This document shows, one piece after another, positions 24,923 to 33,353 of a stretch of DNA of 33,353 nt. Position numbers and translations under genes: made by a program. Source of the DNA: an uncultured Lachnospiraceae bacterium (lineage in GTDB: Bacteria; Bacillota; Clostridia; Lachnospirales; Lachnospiraceae); assembly GCA_905235435.1 (NCBI GenBank), contig CAJOLD010000031.1, positions 1 to 33,353 on the forward strand, read 5' to 3'. The number at the start of each line of letters is the position of its first letter. The stretch's first letter is position 1. The notes beneath the pieces were generated by a model. The model did no database searches. It had not been told where the DNA came from and saw nothing but the letters and a program-made list of their open reading frames with translations.

Positions 24923-26065
24923 ATGAAAAAAGTTTTCGGACCGGACAGGCCCGGCAGGGGCCGGGCAAAGGCGGCAGGACTCTTTTTGTCTGCCTTTTTG
25001 CTGTCTTTGGTCCTGCTCCCCGCGCTTCGCGCGCCCGCGGAGCAGGTCTACGGCTTTATTTTCCCGCAGAGCGCCCAGACGTATCTTACGGACGCGGATC
25101 TTCAGGGCCTCAGTGCGCAGCTTCTGTGCTACGCGAGGAACGAGATCTTCGCGCGAAACGGCAGGACCTTCCTGTCCGATGAGCTGCAGACGTACTTTGA
25201 CGGACAGTTCTGGTACACGCCGCTCTATTCGCCCGACCAGTTCTCCAATGATAATCTGAGCCAGATCGAGCAGGCAAACGTCCGGCTCCTCCTTGACGCG
25301 GAGGAAGCGCTGGGGACGTACACGACGGATGCGGACGGCTGGTCCCATCAGCCGGTCTACGACTATCTTCTCGGGGAGCAGTCGGCCGGGGAGCAGACCG
25401 ACCCCTACTATACCGATCCGGACAGCTATGTCTTTTACGGCAGCGACCAGATGGTCCTGACGAAAGACGAGATCGGCGCCTTAAGCGTGCAGGAGCTCTG
25501 CTACGCGAGGAGCGAGATCCTCGCGCGCCACGGCGTTCTGTTCTATTCCATGGAACTGCAGGACTTCTTTGACCAGAAGAACTGGTACTGGGGCCAGATC
25601 CTCCCCGAGGATTTCCCGGAGGACGCGCTCAATGAGTGGGAGAAGGCGAACTACCGGGCCCTGTATGACGAGGAGACCGCGAGGAACGGGTCGGAGTACC
25701 TTACGGACCAGCCGGGGTACACCTACAGCGACGTCGGATCCTATGCGGCGTCCGGACAGCCGCTGGTCGAAGAGAGCGGCTACATCTTCATGGACAGCAA
25801 CATCCGGTACCTGACCAGGGAGGAGATCATGAGGCTCTCCCTCCAGCAGATCAATTACGCCAGAAACGAGATCTACGCGCGCAGGGGCTGCATCTTCCAG
25901 TCCCAGGAGCTGAGGGATTATTTCTCCACGCGGAGCTGGTATATCCCGATGATCCCCGCGCAGCAGTTCTCCGAGGATATGTTCAACGAGTTTGAACAGG
26001 CGAACATCCGCCTGCTCAAGGAATGTGAGTACGAAGCGGACCCGAACGGGTACCAGCTTTACTGA
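24923..26065 (+). CDS. Secreted protein with three YARHG domains
   Basis: The 380-residue exported protein starts with a signal peptide (about 14-39; hydrophobic FLSAFLLSLVLLPAL). It carries three tandem YARHG domains of about 70 residues, each opening with the name-giving motif: YARNEIFARNG (70-80), YARSEILARHG (194-204) and YARNEIYARRG (312-322). Each motif is followed by an aromatic segment (FWYTP, NWYWG, SWYIP) and an acidic N-x-x-E-x-A-N helix. YARHG is an extracellular domain of unknown function, often in wall-associated proteins. ATG 24923 follows AAAGGAAGAG. It stands between valS and addB with only short gaps. No catalytic residues are apparent. Confidence 0.88.
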   Translation: MKKVFGPDRPGRGRAKAAGLFLSAFLLSLVLLPALRAPAEQVYGFIFPQSAQTYLTDADLQGLSAQLLCYARNEIFARNGRTFLSDELQTYFDGQFWYTPLYSPDQFSNDNLSQIEQANVRLLLDAEEALGTYTTDADGWSHQPVYDYLLGEQSAGEQTDPYYTDPDSYVFYGSDQMVLTKDEIGALSVQELCYARSEILARHGVLFYSMELQDFFDQKNWYWGQILPEDFPEDALNEWEKANYRALYDEETARNGSEYLTDQPGYTYSDVGSYAASGQPLVEESGYIFMDSNIRYLTREEIMRLSLQQINYARNEIYARRGCIFQSQELRDYFSTRSWYIPMIPAQQFSEDMFNEFEQANIRLLKECEYEADPNGYQLY

Positions 26066-26078
26066 GGAAGGGAGCGGT

Positions 26079-29000
26079 ATGTCATTTCAGCTGTACACGG
26101 GAGGTTCCGGCAGCGGGAAATCTCACCGGCTTTTCTGCAGCGTGATCCGGGAGGCGCTCGCGCACCCGGAAAACAGATATGTCATCTTAGTGCCGGAGCA
26201 GTTTTCGATGCAGACCCAGCAGGAGCTGGTGCGTCTGCATCCTGCTCACGGCATTTTAAATATTGACGTGCTCAGCTTTGCGCGCCTTGCCTGGCGCGTG
26301 CTGGAGGAGACCGGCGCGGGGCAGGCCCCGGTCCTCACGGAGACCGGCAAGAACCTGCTGCTGCGCAGGGTGGCCGGACTTTGCGCGGAGGACCTCGGCG
26401 TACTGAAAAACCGCGTGCGCAGGCCGGGGACGGTCTCCCAGGTCAAGTCTGTCCTGTCTGAATTTACCCAGTATGACATCACCCCGGAGGATATGGACCG
26501 GATGATCCTTGCCTGCGAAGGGCAGGACCAGCTGAAAGAAAAGCTGGAGGACATCCGCGTCCTCTACGCGTCGTTTCGGGAATTCTGCAAAGACCGCTAT
26601 ATCACGGCGGAGGAGGTCCTCGACCTTCTCGCCGGGGAAGCTTCGCGCTCTGCCATCATCAGGGAGAGCCATTTTGTGCTGGACGGATTTACGGGATTTA
26701 CGCCGCAGCAGCGGAAGGTGCTCCGGCAGATCTTTGCCCTCTCGCCCTCCGTGCGCGCCGCGGTGACCATCCCCGCGGATGAGCCGCTTACGGACGGGCC
26801 GGGCGCCCACGAGGTCTTTTCCCTGAGCCGCAGGACCATCCGGACCCTCCTCGATATCGCCGCGGAGACCGGGTGCGAAGTGCTGCCGCCGGTCGTGATG
26901 CCGGAGCCGGCACCGCGTTTTACCGAGGGAAGCCGGATCGCGCAGATCGAAAAGAGGATCTTCCGGTACGGAAGGCGCGCCGGCGCAGGCCATGCAGCGG
27001 GCCGGGAAGATGAGATCGTCCTGATCAGCGCGGCAAATCCCGCGGCGGAGGTCCGCGAGACCGCGCGCCGCATCCTTGGCCTTACCGCGGAGGAGGGAAT
27101 CAGGTGCCGGGAGATCGCCGTCATCACGGGCAGCCCGGAGGTCTATGAGCGGGAGATCCGGCGGATCTTCGACGAGAGCCGCATCCCTTACTTTATCGAC
27201 AGCAGAAAAGAGCTGCGGCTGAACCCCTGCCTGGAGCTCATCCGCGGCGCCCTGCAGATGGTCAGGGAGGATTTTTCCCAGGGCAGCGTCTTCCGCATTC
27301 TTCGGACGGGCCTTACCGGGATCTCCCGCGAGGAGACCGACTATCTGGAGAACTGGTGCATGGCGCGGGGGATCCGCGGCAGGAGGAGATGGGAGAAGCC
27401 CTTTGACGATGCGCGCGCCGAGGAGAGCCGCGCCGCTTTCATGGAGCTGATGGGCTCCTGGGCGGGGCAGGCCGCGCGGGATAAGGCAAAGGCCGAAGAG
27501 TGGGCGCGGATCCTCTATGACCTTCTCGTGCGCACCGGCATGCAGGAAAAGCTCGCGGAGATGAAGGAGATGTTCGAGGCGCGCGGGGAGGACGAGCATG
27601 TGTCCGAATACGCGCAGGTCTACCCGGTGATCATCCGCATCCTCGAAGAGACCGCGGAGCTGATCGGCGAAGAGGAGATGGATCCCGGGGAGTTCGCGGA
27701 CATCTTTGAGGCCGGCCTTGCGGAGGCGAGGATCGGCATGATCCCCCCGGGGCTCGACCGCGTACAGGTGGGAGACGTGGAGAGGACCAGGCTTGCGCCC
27801 ATCCGGGTCCTGTTTTTCCTCGGCGTCAACGACGGCTTTGTGCCCGCCTCGGATTCGGGCAGCGGGCTGGTCTCCGATATGGAGAGGGAATATTTGAAGA
27901 GCACCGGCATAGAGCTTGCGCCCACGGCGCGGGAAAACAGCGCGATCTCGCAGTTCTATCTCTATCTTCTGCTCACGAAGCCTTCGGAACGCCTCCGGAT
28001 CTCCTACAGCAGAAGCGGGAGCGACGGCGCGCAGTCGGCGCCCTCCTATCTGATCGGAACGATGAAAAAGCTCTTCCCGGATCTGACCGTCACAGACGCG
28101 GACAGGGAGGAGAGAGGGGTCAGCAGGGCACTTTCCCCGCAGATGGGGTTCCCGGTGCTCGCAAGAGGCCTTCGCCTGATGCGGGCGGGGGAGCTTTCCG
28201 CGGAGGATTCCGCGCAGATCACGGAGCTTCTGCGCTATTACCTCAGGTTCGATGCATACCGATCCCGCGCGCTGCGCATTCTGGACGGGGCCTTTATCGG
28301 CCGGGGGAGCGGACAGCTTCCCGCGGGGACGGCGCCCCTTCTCTACGGCAGCTCGCCTGTGAGCAGCATCACGAGGATCGAAGGCTTTGCCGCCTGTCCC
28401 TTCGCGCATTTTGCCGGCTATGGGCTCAGGCTGCGCGAGAGGAAGATCTTTACGGTGGATCCGGCGGACGTCGGCAGCGTCTTTCACGACGCGCTCGAGC
28501 GGTTCTCCGGGAGGATCGCGGCGAGCGATGACTACACCTGGCATACGCTTCCGGACGCGCTCCGGGAGGAGTGGATGGAGGAGGCCGCCGAAGCGGCCCT
28601 GCAGGCGCAGGGCAGGGAGGTCTTCTTTGACACCGGCCGCAGCAGCTATACGGCGGTCAGGATCCGGAGGATCCTGCAGCGGACGGCCTGGGCCCTGCAG
28701 CAGCAGCTTCAGGCCGGCGACTTTGAGCCTGACGGGAGCGAGGTGCGCTTTGACGGCTTCCTTCCGGAGGCGGAGGGCGGCGGCATGCGTCTTACGGGCC
28801 GGATCGACAGGATCGACGTGTACGAGAAGGACGGGGAGGTCTTCGTCAAGGTCGTGGACTATAAATCCGGCGGGACAAAACTGGATCCGACAGACCTTTA
28901 CTACGGCCTGCAGCTCCAGCTGCCGGTCTATCTGGGGGCGGCGCTTTTGACCGAAGAATCCCTGCGCCCGGGGAAGACGGCCGTGCCGGCCGGGATCTTC

Positions 29001-29501
29001 TACTATCATCTGCAGGATCCGTTCGCGGACGCGGGCTGTCAGGACGTTGAAACGGCTATTCTGAAGGCGCTTCGTCCCGACGGCCTCATCTGCCGGGATC
29101 CGGAAGTGGTCACGATGCTGGACAGGGATCTTTCCACCCGCGGCGGCGCGGGAGGATCGCCCTTTATCCCGGCCTCGATGAATAAGGACGGAACGCTTTC
29201 AAAGTCGTCCAGGGCCGCGGGCAGGGATGAGCTTGCCATGATGGGAAGCTTTGCGGACAGAAAGGTCCTGCAGCTCGGGAGCCGCATCCTTCAGGGAGAG
29301 ACGGCCGTCTCCCCGTACAGGAGAAAGAAGAAGACGGCCTGCGACTGGTGCGCCTACCGGGCGGTCTGCGGCTTTGACCGGCGGATCCCGGGGATGGAGT
29401 ACAGAGAGCTCGGCGAGCTTACGCGGGACGATCTGTTTGACAGGATCAAGAAACAGGAAGGAACGAAAGAGGGAGGAACCGATGGGGATGCAGTGGACTG
29501 A
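26079..29501 (+). CDS. addB: AddAB helicase-nuclease subunit AddB
   Basis: AddB pairs with AddA to resect double-strand DNA ends and recognise Chi. The 1140 residues begin with the P-loop GGSGSGKS (8-15). The C-terminal RecB-like nuclease has [17 protein letters not shown] and QLQLPVYL. The four cysteines of the iron-sulfur staple are present at 773 (AACPFAHF), 1088, 1091 and 1097 ([10 protein letters not shown]). I chose ATG 26079 because GGAAGGGAG lies just upstream and the protein then opens at the P-loop strand; the open frame further upstream overlaps the YARHG gene. The last 20 bases overlap addA. AddB itself looks intact. Confidence 0.95.
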   Translation: MSFQLYTGGSGSGKSHRLFCSVIREALAHPENRYVILVPEQFSMQTQQELVRLHPAHGILNIDVLSFARLAWRVLEETGAGQAPVLTETGKNLLLRRVAGLCAEDLGVLKNRVRRPGTVSQVKSVLSEFTQYDITPEDMDRMILACEGQDQLKEKLEDIRVLYASFREFCKDRYITAEEVLDLLAGEASRSAIIRESHFVLDGFTGFTPQQRKVLRQIFALSPSVRAAVTIPADEPLTDGPGAHEVFSLSRRTIRTLLDIAAETGCEVLPPVVMPEPAPRFTEGSRIAQIEKRIFRYGRRAGAGHAAGREDEIVLISAANPAAEVRETARRILGLTAEEGIRCREIAVITGSPEVYEREIRRIFDESRIPYFIDSRKELRLNPCLELIRGALQMVREDFSQGSVFRILRTGLTGISREETDYLENWCMARGIRGRRRWEKPFDDARAEESRAAFMELMGSWAGQAARDKAKAEEWARILYDLLVRTGMQEKLAEMKEMFEARGEDEHVSEYAQVYPVIIRILEETAELIGEEEMDPGEFADIFEAGLAEARIGMIPPGLDRVQVGDVERTRLAPIRVLFFLGVNDGFVPASDSGSGLVSDMEREYLKSTGIELAPTARENSAISQFYLYLLLTKPSERLRISYSRSGSDGAQSAPSYLIGTMKKLFPDLTVTDADREERGVSRALSPQMGFPVLARGLRLMRAGELSAEDSAQITELLRYYLRFDAYRSRALRILDGAFIGRGSGQLPAGTAPLLYGSSPVSSITRIEGFAACPFAHFAGYGLRLRERKIFTVDPADVGSVFHDALERFSGRIAASDDYTWHTLPDALREEWMEEAAEAALQAQGREVFFDTGRSSYTAVRIRRILQRTAWALQQQLQAGDFEPDGSEVRFDGFLPEAEGGGMRLTGRIDRIDVYEKDGEVFVKVVDYKSGGTKLDPTDLYYGLQLQLPVYLGAALLTEESLRPGKTAVPAGIFYYHLQDPFADAGCQDVETAILKALRPDGLICRDPEVVTMLDRDLSTRGGAGGSPFIPASMNKDGTLSKSSRAAGRDELAMMGSFADRKVLQLGSRILQGETAVSPYRRKKKTACDWCAYRAVCGFDRRIPGMEYRELGELTRDDLFDRIKKQEGTKEGGTDGDAVD

Positions 29502-32500
29502 GGAGCAGAAGAGCGCGATCGTCTCTTCGGGCAGCGACCTGCTGCTCTCGGCGGCCGCCGGCTCCGGCAAGACGGCCGTGCTGGTGGAGAGGATCCTCAC
29601 AAAGATCACCGATCCGGCGCGCCCCGTCGATATCGACCGCCTGCTGGTGGTGACCTTTACGAACGCCGCCGCCGCGCAGATGCGGGAGCGCATCAGCGCC
29701 GCCCTGGAGGCGCGCCTGGAGGAGGATCCGGAGAACGCCCACCTGCAGCGGCAGGCAGTGCTCATCCACCACGCGTCGATCATGACGATCCACAGCTTCT
29801 GAGGTCATACGGAGCAACAGCAGCCGGTCTCCCCTGGAGCCGGATTTCCGCATTCCCGACGAGGGGGAGCGGAGCCTGCTGGCGCGGGACGTGGCCGGCG
29901 AGGTGATCGAGGAAGCCTACTCAAAAGCGGACCCGGATTTTCTTGCGCTCTCCGAGATGTTCGCCGAGGGGAAGACCTCCGACGCGGGACTGGAGGACGC
30001 CCTGCTGGAGGTCTATGAATACTCTCTGGCGGATCCGCAGCCTGCAAAGTGGCGCGGGATGTGCGCCGCCCTCTATGAGCAGGCGGGGCAGGAAGACGCA
30101 GGGGAGCATCCCTGGATGCGGGAGATCTGCGGCAGGCTGCGCGTCCGGATCCTGGACCTCAAAGAAAAAACGGAAGAAATGCTGCGGCTTTCGCAGGATG
30201 CGGACGGGCCCTTTTTTTATGAGGACGCCATCGCCTCGGACCTTCAGCTTCTGGAGGACCTGGCAGGCTGCGCGTCCTATGCCGATTACGCCAAGGTCCT
30301 GGCGGACGGCGTGAAATTTAAGACCCTCGGCCGGGGAAAGGACGACGGCGTCTCCCCGGAAAAGAAGGCGAAGGTGAAGGAGATCCGGGACGCGGTCAAA
30401 AAAGAGATCGGGAGCCTCAGAGAAAAATATTTCTACGAGCCCGAGGAGAAGATCCTGGAGGATCTCGCCGCGGCAGCCGCGCCCGCTCGGGCGCTTATAG
30501 ATCTGGCGGACCGGTTCGGCGAAGCCTTCGAAAAGAAAAAGAGAGAAAAGAATCTGGCGGATTTCGGCGACCTGGAGCACTTCGCGATGGAGATCCTCGT
30601 GGACTTTGGGGAGGACGGGCCGGCGCCCACAGCGTCTGCGCTTGCCCTCAGGCGGTACTATGAGGAGGTCATGATCGACGAGTACCAGGACAGCAACCTG
30701 GTGCAGGAGCTGCTCCTCTGGTCCGTATCCCGCACCGGCGGGGGCGCCGACCGGTTCATGGTGGGCGACGTCAAGCAGAGCATCTACCGCTTCCGCCTCG
30801 CGCGGCCGGAGATCTTTCTCGAAAAATACCGGGCATACAGGGAGGAGGGCACCGGAAGGTGCATCCATCTGCGCAGCAATTTCCGCAGCAGGACGCAGGT
30901 CCTCGATGCCGTCAACTTTGTTTTTGATAAAGTCATGACGCCGGCGCTCGGCGGGATCGATTACGATGAGGACGCCGCCCTCTATCCCGGCGCGTCCTAT
31001 CCGGAGCCGGAGAAGGCGGACGACTATGTCCCGGAAGTGATCCTGATCGATCCTTCGCAGGCCGCGGAGGATGCCGCGGCGCCCCAGGATGCGGGCGAAG
31101 GCGAAGAGGGCGGAAGCGGCGAAGACGAATCGCTGGAGAACCTTGACCTTAAGCGGGCCGAGGCCCTTGCCGCGGCGCGGAAGATCAGGCAGATCGTGGG
31201 GACGCTGCCCGTATGGGACGGCGCGGCAGGGGCCGTGCGGCCGGCGGGATACGGCGATATCGCGGTGCTGCTTCGCACCGTGAGCGGCTGGGCGCAGCCC
31301 TTCACGGACGTATTTACGCAGGAGGGGATCCCCGTTTACTCCGGCAGCGGCGCCGGGTATTTTTCCGCGATGGAGATCCGCACGATTCTTTCCTTCCTGC
31401 AGGTCCTCGACAACCCCAGGCAGGATATCCCGCTCGCGGCTTCCCTGCGCTCACCGATCGGATCGTTTACGGACGGCGAGCTGGCGCAGATCCGCTGCGC
31501 GGGCGCCCCGGAGGACGACCTGTATACCTGCTGCATGCTGGCGATGGAGAAGGGAGGAGCTTTCCCGGCGGAAAAGCTCTCCGCCTTCTTTGACCTTGTT
31601 TTAAGGCTGCGGGAGCTTGTCCCCTACACGCCCGTGGACCGTCTTCTCTGGATCATCTTCGATGAGACGGGCTATCTGGACTACGCGTCCGCCCTTCCCG
31701 GCGGCGCCGTGCGGCGCGCGAATCTCGAGATGCTCACGGAGAAGGCCGCGGAGTTTGAGAAGGGCAGCTACAGCGGGCTCTACCAGTTCATCCGCTATAT
31801 TGAGCTTTTAAAGCGCTACGAGGTGGATTACGGGGAGGCCCCGCCGGCGGAGGATGCCGGCGAGACGGTCCGCCTCATGAGCATCCACAAGAGCAAGGGC
31901 CTGGAGTTCCCGGTCGTTTTGATCTGCGGGCTCGGAAAGAGCTTTAACCGCAGTGACGCGTACGGGAAGATCGCGATGCACCACGAGCTGGGGCTCGGCT
32001 TTGATCTGCGCGACCCTGAGCTTCGGGTGAAGACCCCGCTGCTCTCAAAGAGCGTGATCGGGAGCAGGATCCTGGACGAGAGTCTGGGGGAGGAGCTCCG
32101 TGTGCTCTACGTCGCGATGACAAGGGCGAAAGAGAAGCTCGTCATGATCGGGACGTCCAAAGTGTCCCCCAAAAAGGCGGAGCGCTGGGAGGAGCAGTCC
32201 CTGAAGGAGAAGCTCTCCTACTCGGAGCTTTCCGCCGCCGGCACCTTCCTCGACTGGCTCATGCCGCCGGTCCTTGCCGGCAGCAGGAGAGGGATCTTCC
32301 GGCTGTCCGAAGCGGCACCGGAGAATCCGGACGCGCCCAAGAAGGCGGCCGCCCATGACGCGGGCCGTCTGCATGACGCCCTGAAGCGGGCGGGGGAGGC
32401 CGCAGAGCCCTTTACGGACCCGGAGACGGCAGAGCGCATGCGCTTTCTGCTCTCGCGCGAGATGCCGCACGGCCTTGCCGCGAAGATCCCCGGAAAGGTC

Positions 32501-33154
32501 TCGGTCTCCGAGATCAAGCACGCCGCCATCGAGGAGGCGGCAGGGGAGGAGGGGGCGGAGCTTCTGTTCCCCGATCCGGTCCCGGTCCCGCTCGTTCCGA
32601 AGTTTATCGGCGGGCAGGAGGAGAAGGCGGGCGGCGGCGCCGCAAGGGGCACGGCGATGCACCGCGTCATGGAAGTGATCGACTTTTCGGCGGCGCCTTC
32701 CGGCGACTTTCTCGATTCTGTGTTGGAAAGCCTCCTTATGTGTGGTAAAATCCAGAATGATGTGCTTTCACTTATCGACAGGGAAAAGGTACGGACGTTC
32801 CTTGACTCTCCGCTTGCCGGGCGCATGCGCGAGGCGGACAGGAGGGGGACGCTCGTAAGAGAGCAGCCCTTTACGCTGGGCGTTCCCGCTTCCCGGATCC
32901 GGCCCGAGTGGCCGGGCGATGAGGAAGTGCTGGTGCAGGGCATCATCGATGCCTATTTCGCGGAGGATGACGGGATCGTCCTTCTCGACTATAAAACAGA
33001 CTATCTCCCGGGGGGAGACGAGAGCATCCTCGTTGGCAGGTACAGGGTGCAGCTTTCGCTTTACCGGGAAGCGCTTGAGAGGCTGACCGGGCAGCGGGTA
33101 AAGGAGATGCTCCTTTATTCCTTCTTCCTGGGGCGGCAGATCGAAGTGAAGTAG
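29482..33154 (+). pseudogene. addA: addA, frameshifted (AddAB helicase-nuclease subunit A)
   Basis: AddA is the UvrD-like helicase and nuclease partner of AddB. The first frame begins at ATG 29482 (GGGAGG at 29471-29476) and encodes 106 residues with Walker [10 protein letters not shown] (23-31) and VTFTNAAA. It stops at TGA 29800-29802 immediately after the conserved TIHSF. The protein continues in another frame from 29801 (VIRSN...LEPDFR...) to 33154. Family members read SFCxxV at this point, needing nine bases between Phe and Val; here there are four. A net loss of 5 bases (or +1) therefore explains the break. The two parts add up to about 1223 residues, the normal AddA length. It is either a real inactivating mutation or a sequence error. 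Confidence 0.85.
29801..33154 (+). CDS. AddA C-terminal part, separate open frame after the frameshift
   Basis: This frame is open from 29801; the first possible start is GTG 29891, which aligns with an internal AddA position and has no good ribosome site. It contains every AddA motif except Walker A. The helicase motifs are II DEYQDS (263-268 counted from 29891), III VGDVKQSIYRFR, IV LRSNFRS, V MSIHKSKGLEFPV and VI LYVAMTRAKEKL. The RecB-family nuclease has GTAMHRVME, GIIDAYF, LLDYKTD and YRVQLSLYREAL. Without the N-terminal P-loop it could not hydrolyse ATP. The motifs show no sign of decay beyond the single frameshift, so the lesion is recent or artefactual. Confidence 0.75.
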   Translation, partial: EVIRSNSSRSPLEPDFRIPDEGERSLLARDVAGEVIEEAYSKADPDFLALSEMFAEGKTSDAGLEDALLEVYEYSLADPQPAKWRGMCAALYEQAGQEDAGEHPWMREICGRLRVRILDLKEKTEEMLRLSQDADGPFFYEDAIASDLQLLEDLAGCASYADYAKVLADGVKFKTLGRGKDDGVSPEKKAKVKEIRDAVKKEIGSLREKYFYEPEEKILEDLAAAAAPARALIDLADRFGEAFEKKKREKNLADFGDLEHFAMEILVDFGEDGPAPTASALALRRYYEEVMIDEYQDSNLVQELLLWSVSRTGGGADRFMVGDVKQSIYRFRLARPEIFLEKYRAYREEGTGRCIHLRSNFRSRTQVLDAVNFVFDKVMTPALGGIDYDEDAALYPGASYPEPEKADDYVPEVILIDPSQAAEDAAAPQDAGEGEEGGSGEDESLENLDLKRAEALAAARKIRQIVGTLPVWDGAAGAVRPAGYGDIAVLLRTVSGWAQPFTDVFTQEGIPVYSGSGAGYFSAMEIRTILSFLQVLDNPRQDIPLAASLRSPIGSFTDGELAQIRCAGAPEDDLYTCCMLAMEKGGAFPAEKLSAFFDLVLRLRELVPYTPVDRLLWIIFDETGYLDYASALPGGAVRRANLEMLTEKAAEFEKGSYSGLYQFIRYIELLKRYEVDYGEAPPAEDAGETVRLMSIHKSKGLEFPVVLICGLGKSFNRSDAYGKIAMHHELGLGFDLRDPELRVKTPLLSKSVIGSRILDESLGEELRVLYVAMTRAKEKLVMIGTSKVSPKKAERWEEQSLKEKLSYSELSAAGTFLDWLMPPVLAGSRRGIFRLSEAAPENPDAPKKAAAHDAGRLHDALKRAGEAAEPFTDPETAERMRFLLSREMPHGLAAKIPGKVSVSEIKHAAIEEAAGEEGAELLFPDPVPVPLVPKFIGGQEEKAGGGAARGTAMHRVMEVIDFSAAPSGDFLDSVLESLLMCGKIQNDVLSLIDREKVRTFLDSPLAGRMREADRRGTLVREQPFTLGVPASRIRPEWPGDEEVLVQGIIDAYFAEDDGIVLLDYKTDYLPGGDESILVGRYRVQLSLYREALERLTGQRVKEMLLYSFFLGRQIEVK

Positions 33155-33197
33155 GCGGGGCGCTTATATGGGCGCCCGGCAGGAAAGGAATTGCAGC

Positions 33198-33353
33198 GTG
33201 CAGAAAGATCAGGTCAGGAAGAGATCGGAAGAGCGGGACGCGGACGGCAGAAGGCCGATGAAGGCGTTTATTCTCGGTTTTTGCGTCACCGCGCTTTCCG
33301 TGCTCTGCGGGTATATCGCCATCGGCGTATGGCCCTTCGGGGACGGGACCGTT
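33198..33353 (+). CDS. N terminus of a membrane protein, probably YfhO family (partial)
   Basis: GTG 33198, preceded by AAAGGAA (33183-33189), opens a frame that runs off the window after 52 codons. A basic N terminus (QKDQVRKRSEERDADGRR) precedes a hydrophobic helix (about residues 22-45) and then WPFGDGTV. The helix followed by the PFGD-x-T/S-V/I motif is characteristic of YfhO-type membrane proteins, which are implicated in lipoteichoic-acid glycosylation in Bacillus. An alternative start is ATG 33258. With only 52 residues visible the assignment is tentative. Confidence 0.55.
   Translation, partial: MQKDQVRKRSEERDADGRRPMKAFILGFCVTALSVLCGYIAIGVWPFGDGTV

Noticed and set aside
24970..25010. 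Hairpin with a T run (GGCAG...CTGCC-TTTTT) that looks like a terminator
   Set aside because: It lies inside the signal-peptide coding part of the YARHG gene, has a bulge and a long T-rich loop, and terminating there would abolish the gene.
26256..29009. A 917-codon open frame on the minus strand opposite addB
   Set aside because: It is a shadow of addB in a GC-rich genome. It has Pro/Arg/Leu-rich composition, no recognised domain and no ribosome site, and addB is clearly coding with intact motifs.
29797..29810. Programmed +1 frameshift in addA, like that of prfB
   Set aside because: The site is TTC-TGA, not the slippery CTT-TGA-C with an upstream Shine-Dalgarno. Re-pairing after a +1 slip would be poor, and the product would still lack two conserved residues after SF.

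Overview
The window is a 33 kb chromosomal stretch from a GC-rich, low-redundancy genome, most likely a member of the Clostridia and probably a Lachnospiraceae-type gut anaerobe. This rests on several things read in the sequence. There is an LCP cell-wall ligase, cell-wall-binding-repeat exoproteins, AddAB instead of RecBCD, and the tig-clpP-clpX-lon-engB order. There is also a VTC/DUF4956/Cthe_2159-type cluster, a triple-YARHG exoprotein, strong AGGAGG ribosome sites and sigma-A-type promoters. Family assignments are from recognised motifs; no database search was run. No phage, insertion sequence, CRISPR array or plasmid gene is visible.

Layout. 1-50 is the 3' tip of a 23S rRNA gene. It is followed by a separately promoted tRNA-Leu(CAG) and its terminator, an LCP-family protein (390-1676), and a convergent aspartate-ammonia ligase asnA (1771-2784, minus). 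asnA has an AT-rich, roughly 180-nt leader with an attenuator-like hairpin. 3136-6846 is a three-gene cluster: a VTC polyphosphate-polymerase-like protein, a DUF4956 membrane protein and a secreted beta-helix protein with long Met/Pro/Glu repeats. 6955-11066 is a tightly coupled five-gene operon: yfcE-type phosphodiesterase, THUMP RNA methyltransferase, secreted papain-like peptidase, rdgB and a second phosphodiesterase. Its last four genes overlap their predecessors by 1-4 nt.

11074-11831 is an array of seven tRNAs (Pro, Gly, Arg, His, Gln, Lys, Leu), none with an encoded CCA. A GNAT acetyltransferase runs in from the right and stops 5 nt from the last tRNA. From divergent promoters near 12.38 kb come two secreted wall-binding-repeat enzymes, an NlpC/P60-like peptidase and an SGNH hydrolase, then a DJ-1/PfpI protein.

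15973-24888 is a protein quality-control and translation block: tig, clpP, clpX, lon, engB and valS. After a secreted three-YARHG protein come addB and addA, the double-strand-break repair helicase-nuclease. addA carries a frameshift with a premature stop at 29800-29802 that splits Walker A from all other helicase motifs. The window ends inside a gene that looks like the N terminus of a YfhO-type membrane protein.

The most interesting items are the addA frameshift, the functionally uncharacterised VTC/DUF4956/beta-helix cluster with expandable repeats, the secreted protease embedded in a nucleotide/RNA housekeeping operon, and the asnA leader. I did not find convincing evidence for a wholly new defence or mobile system.
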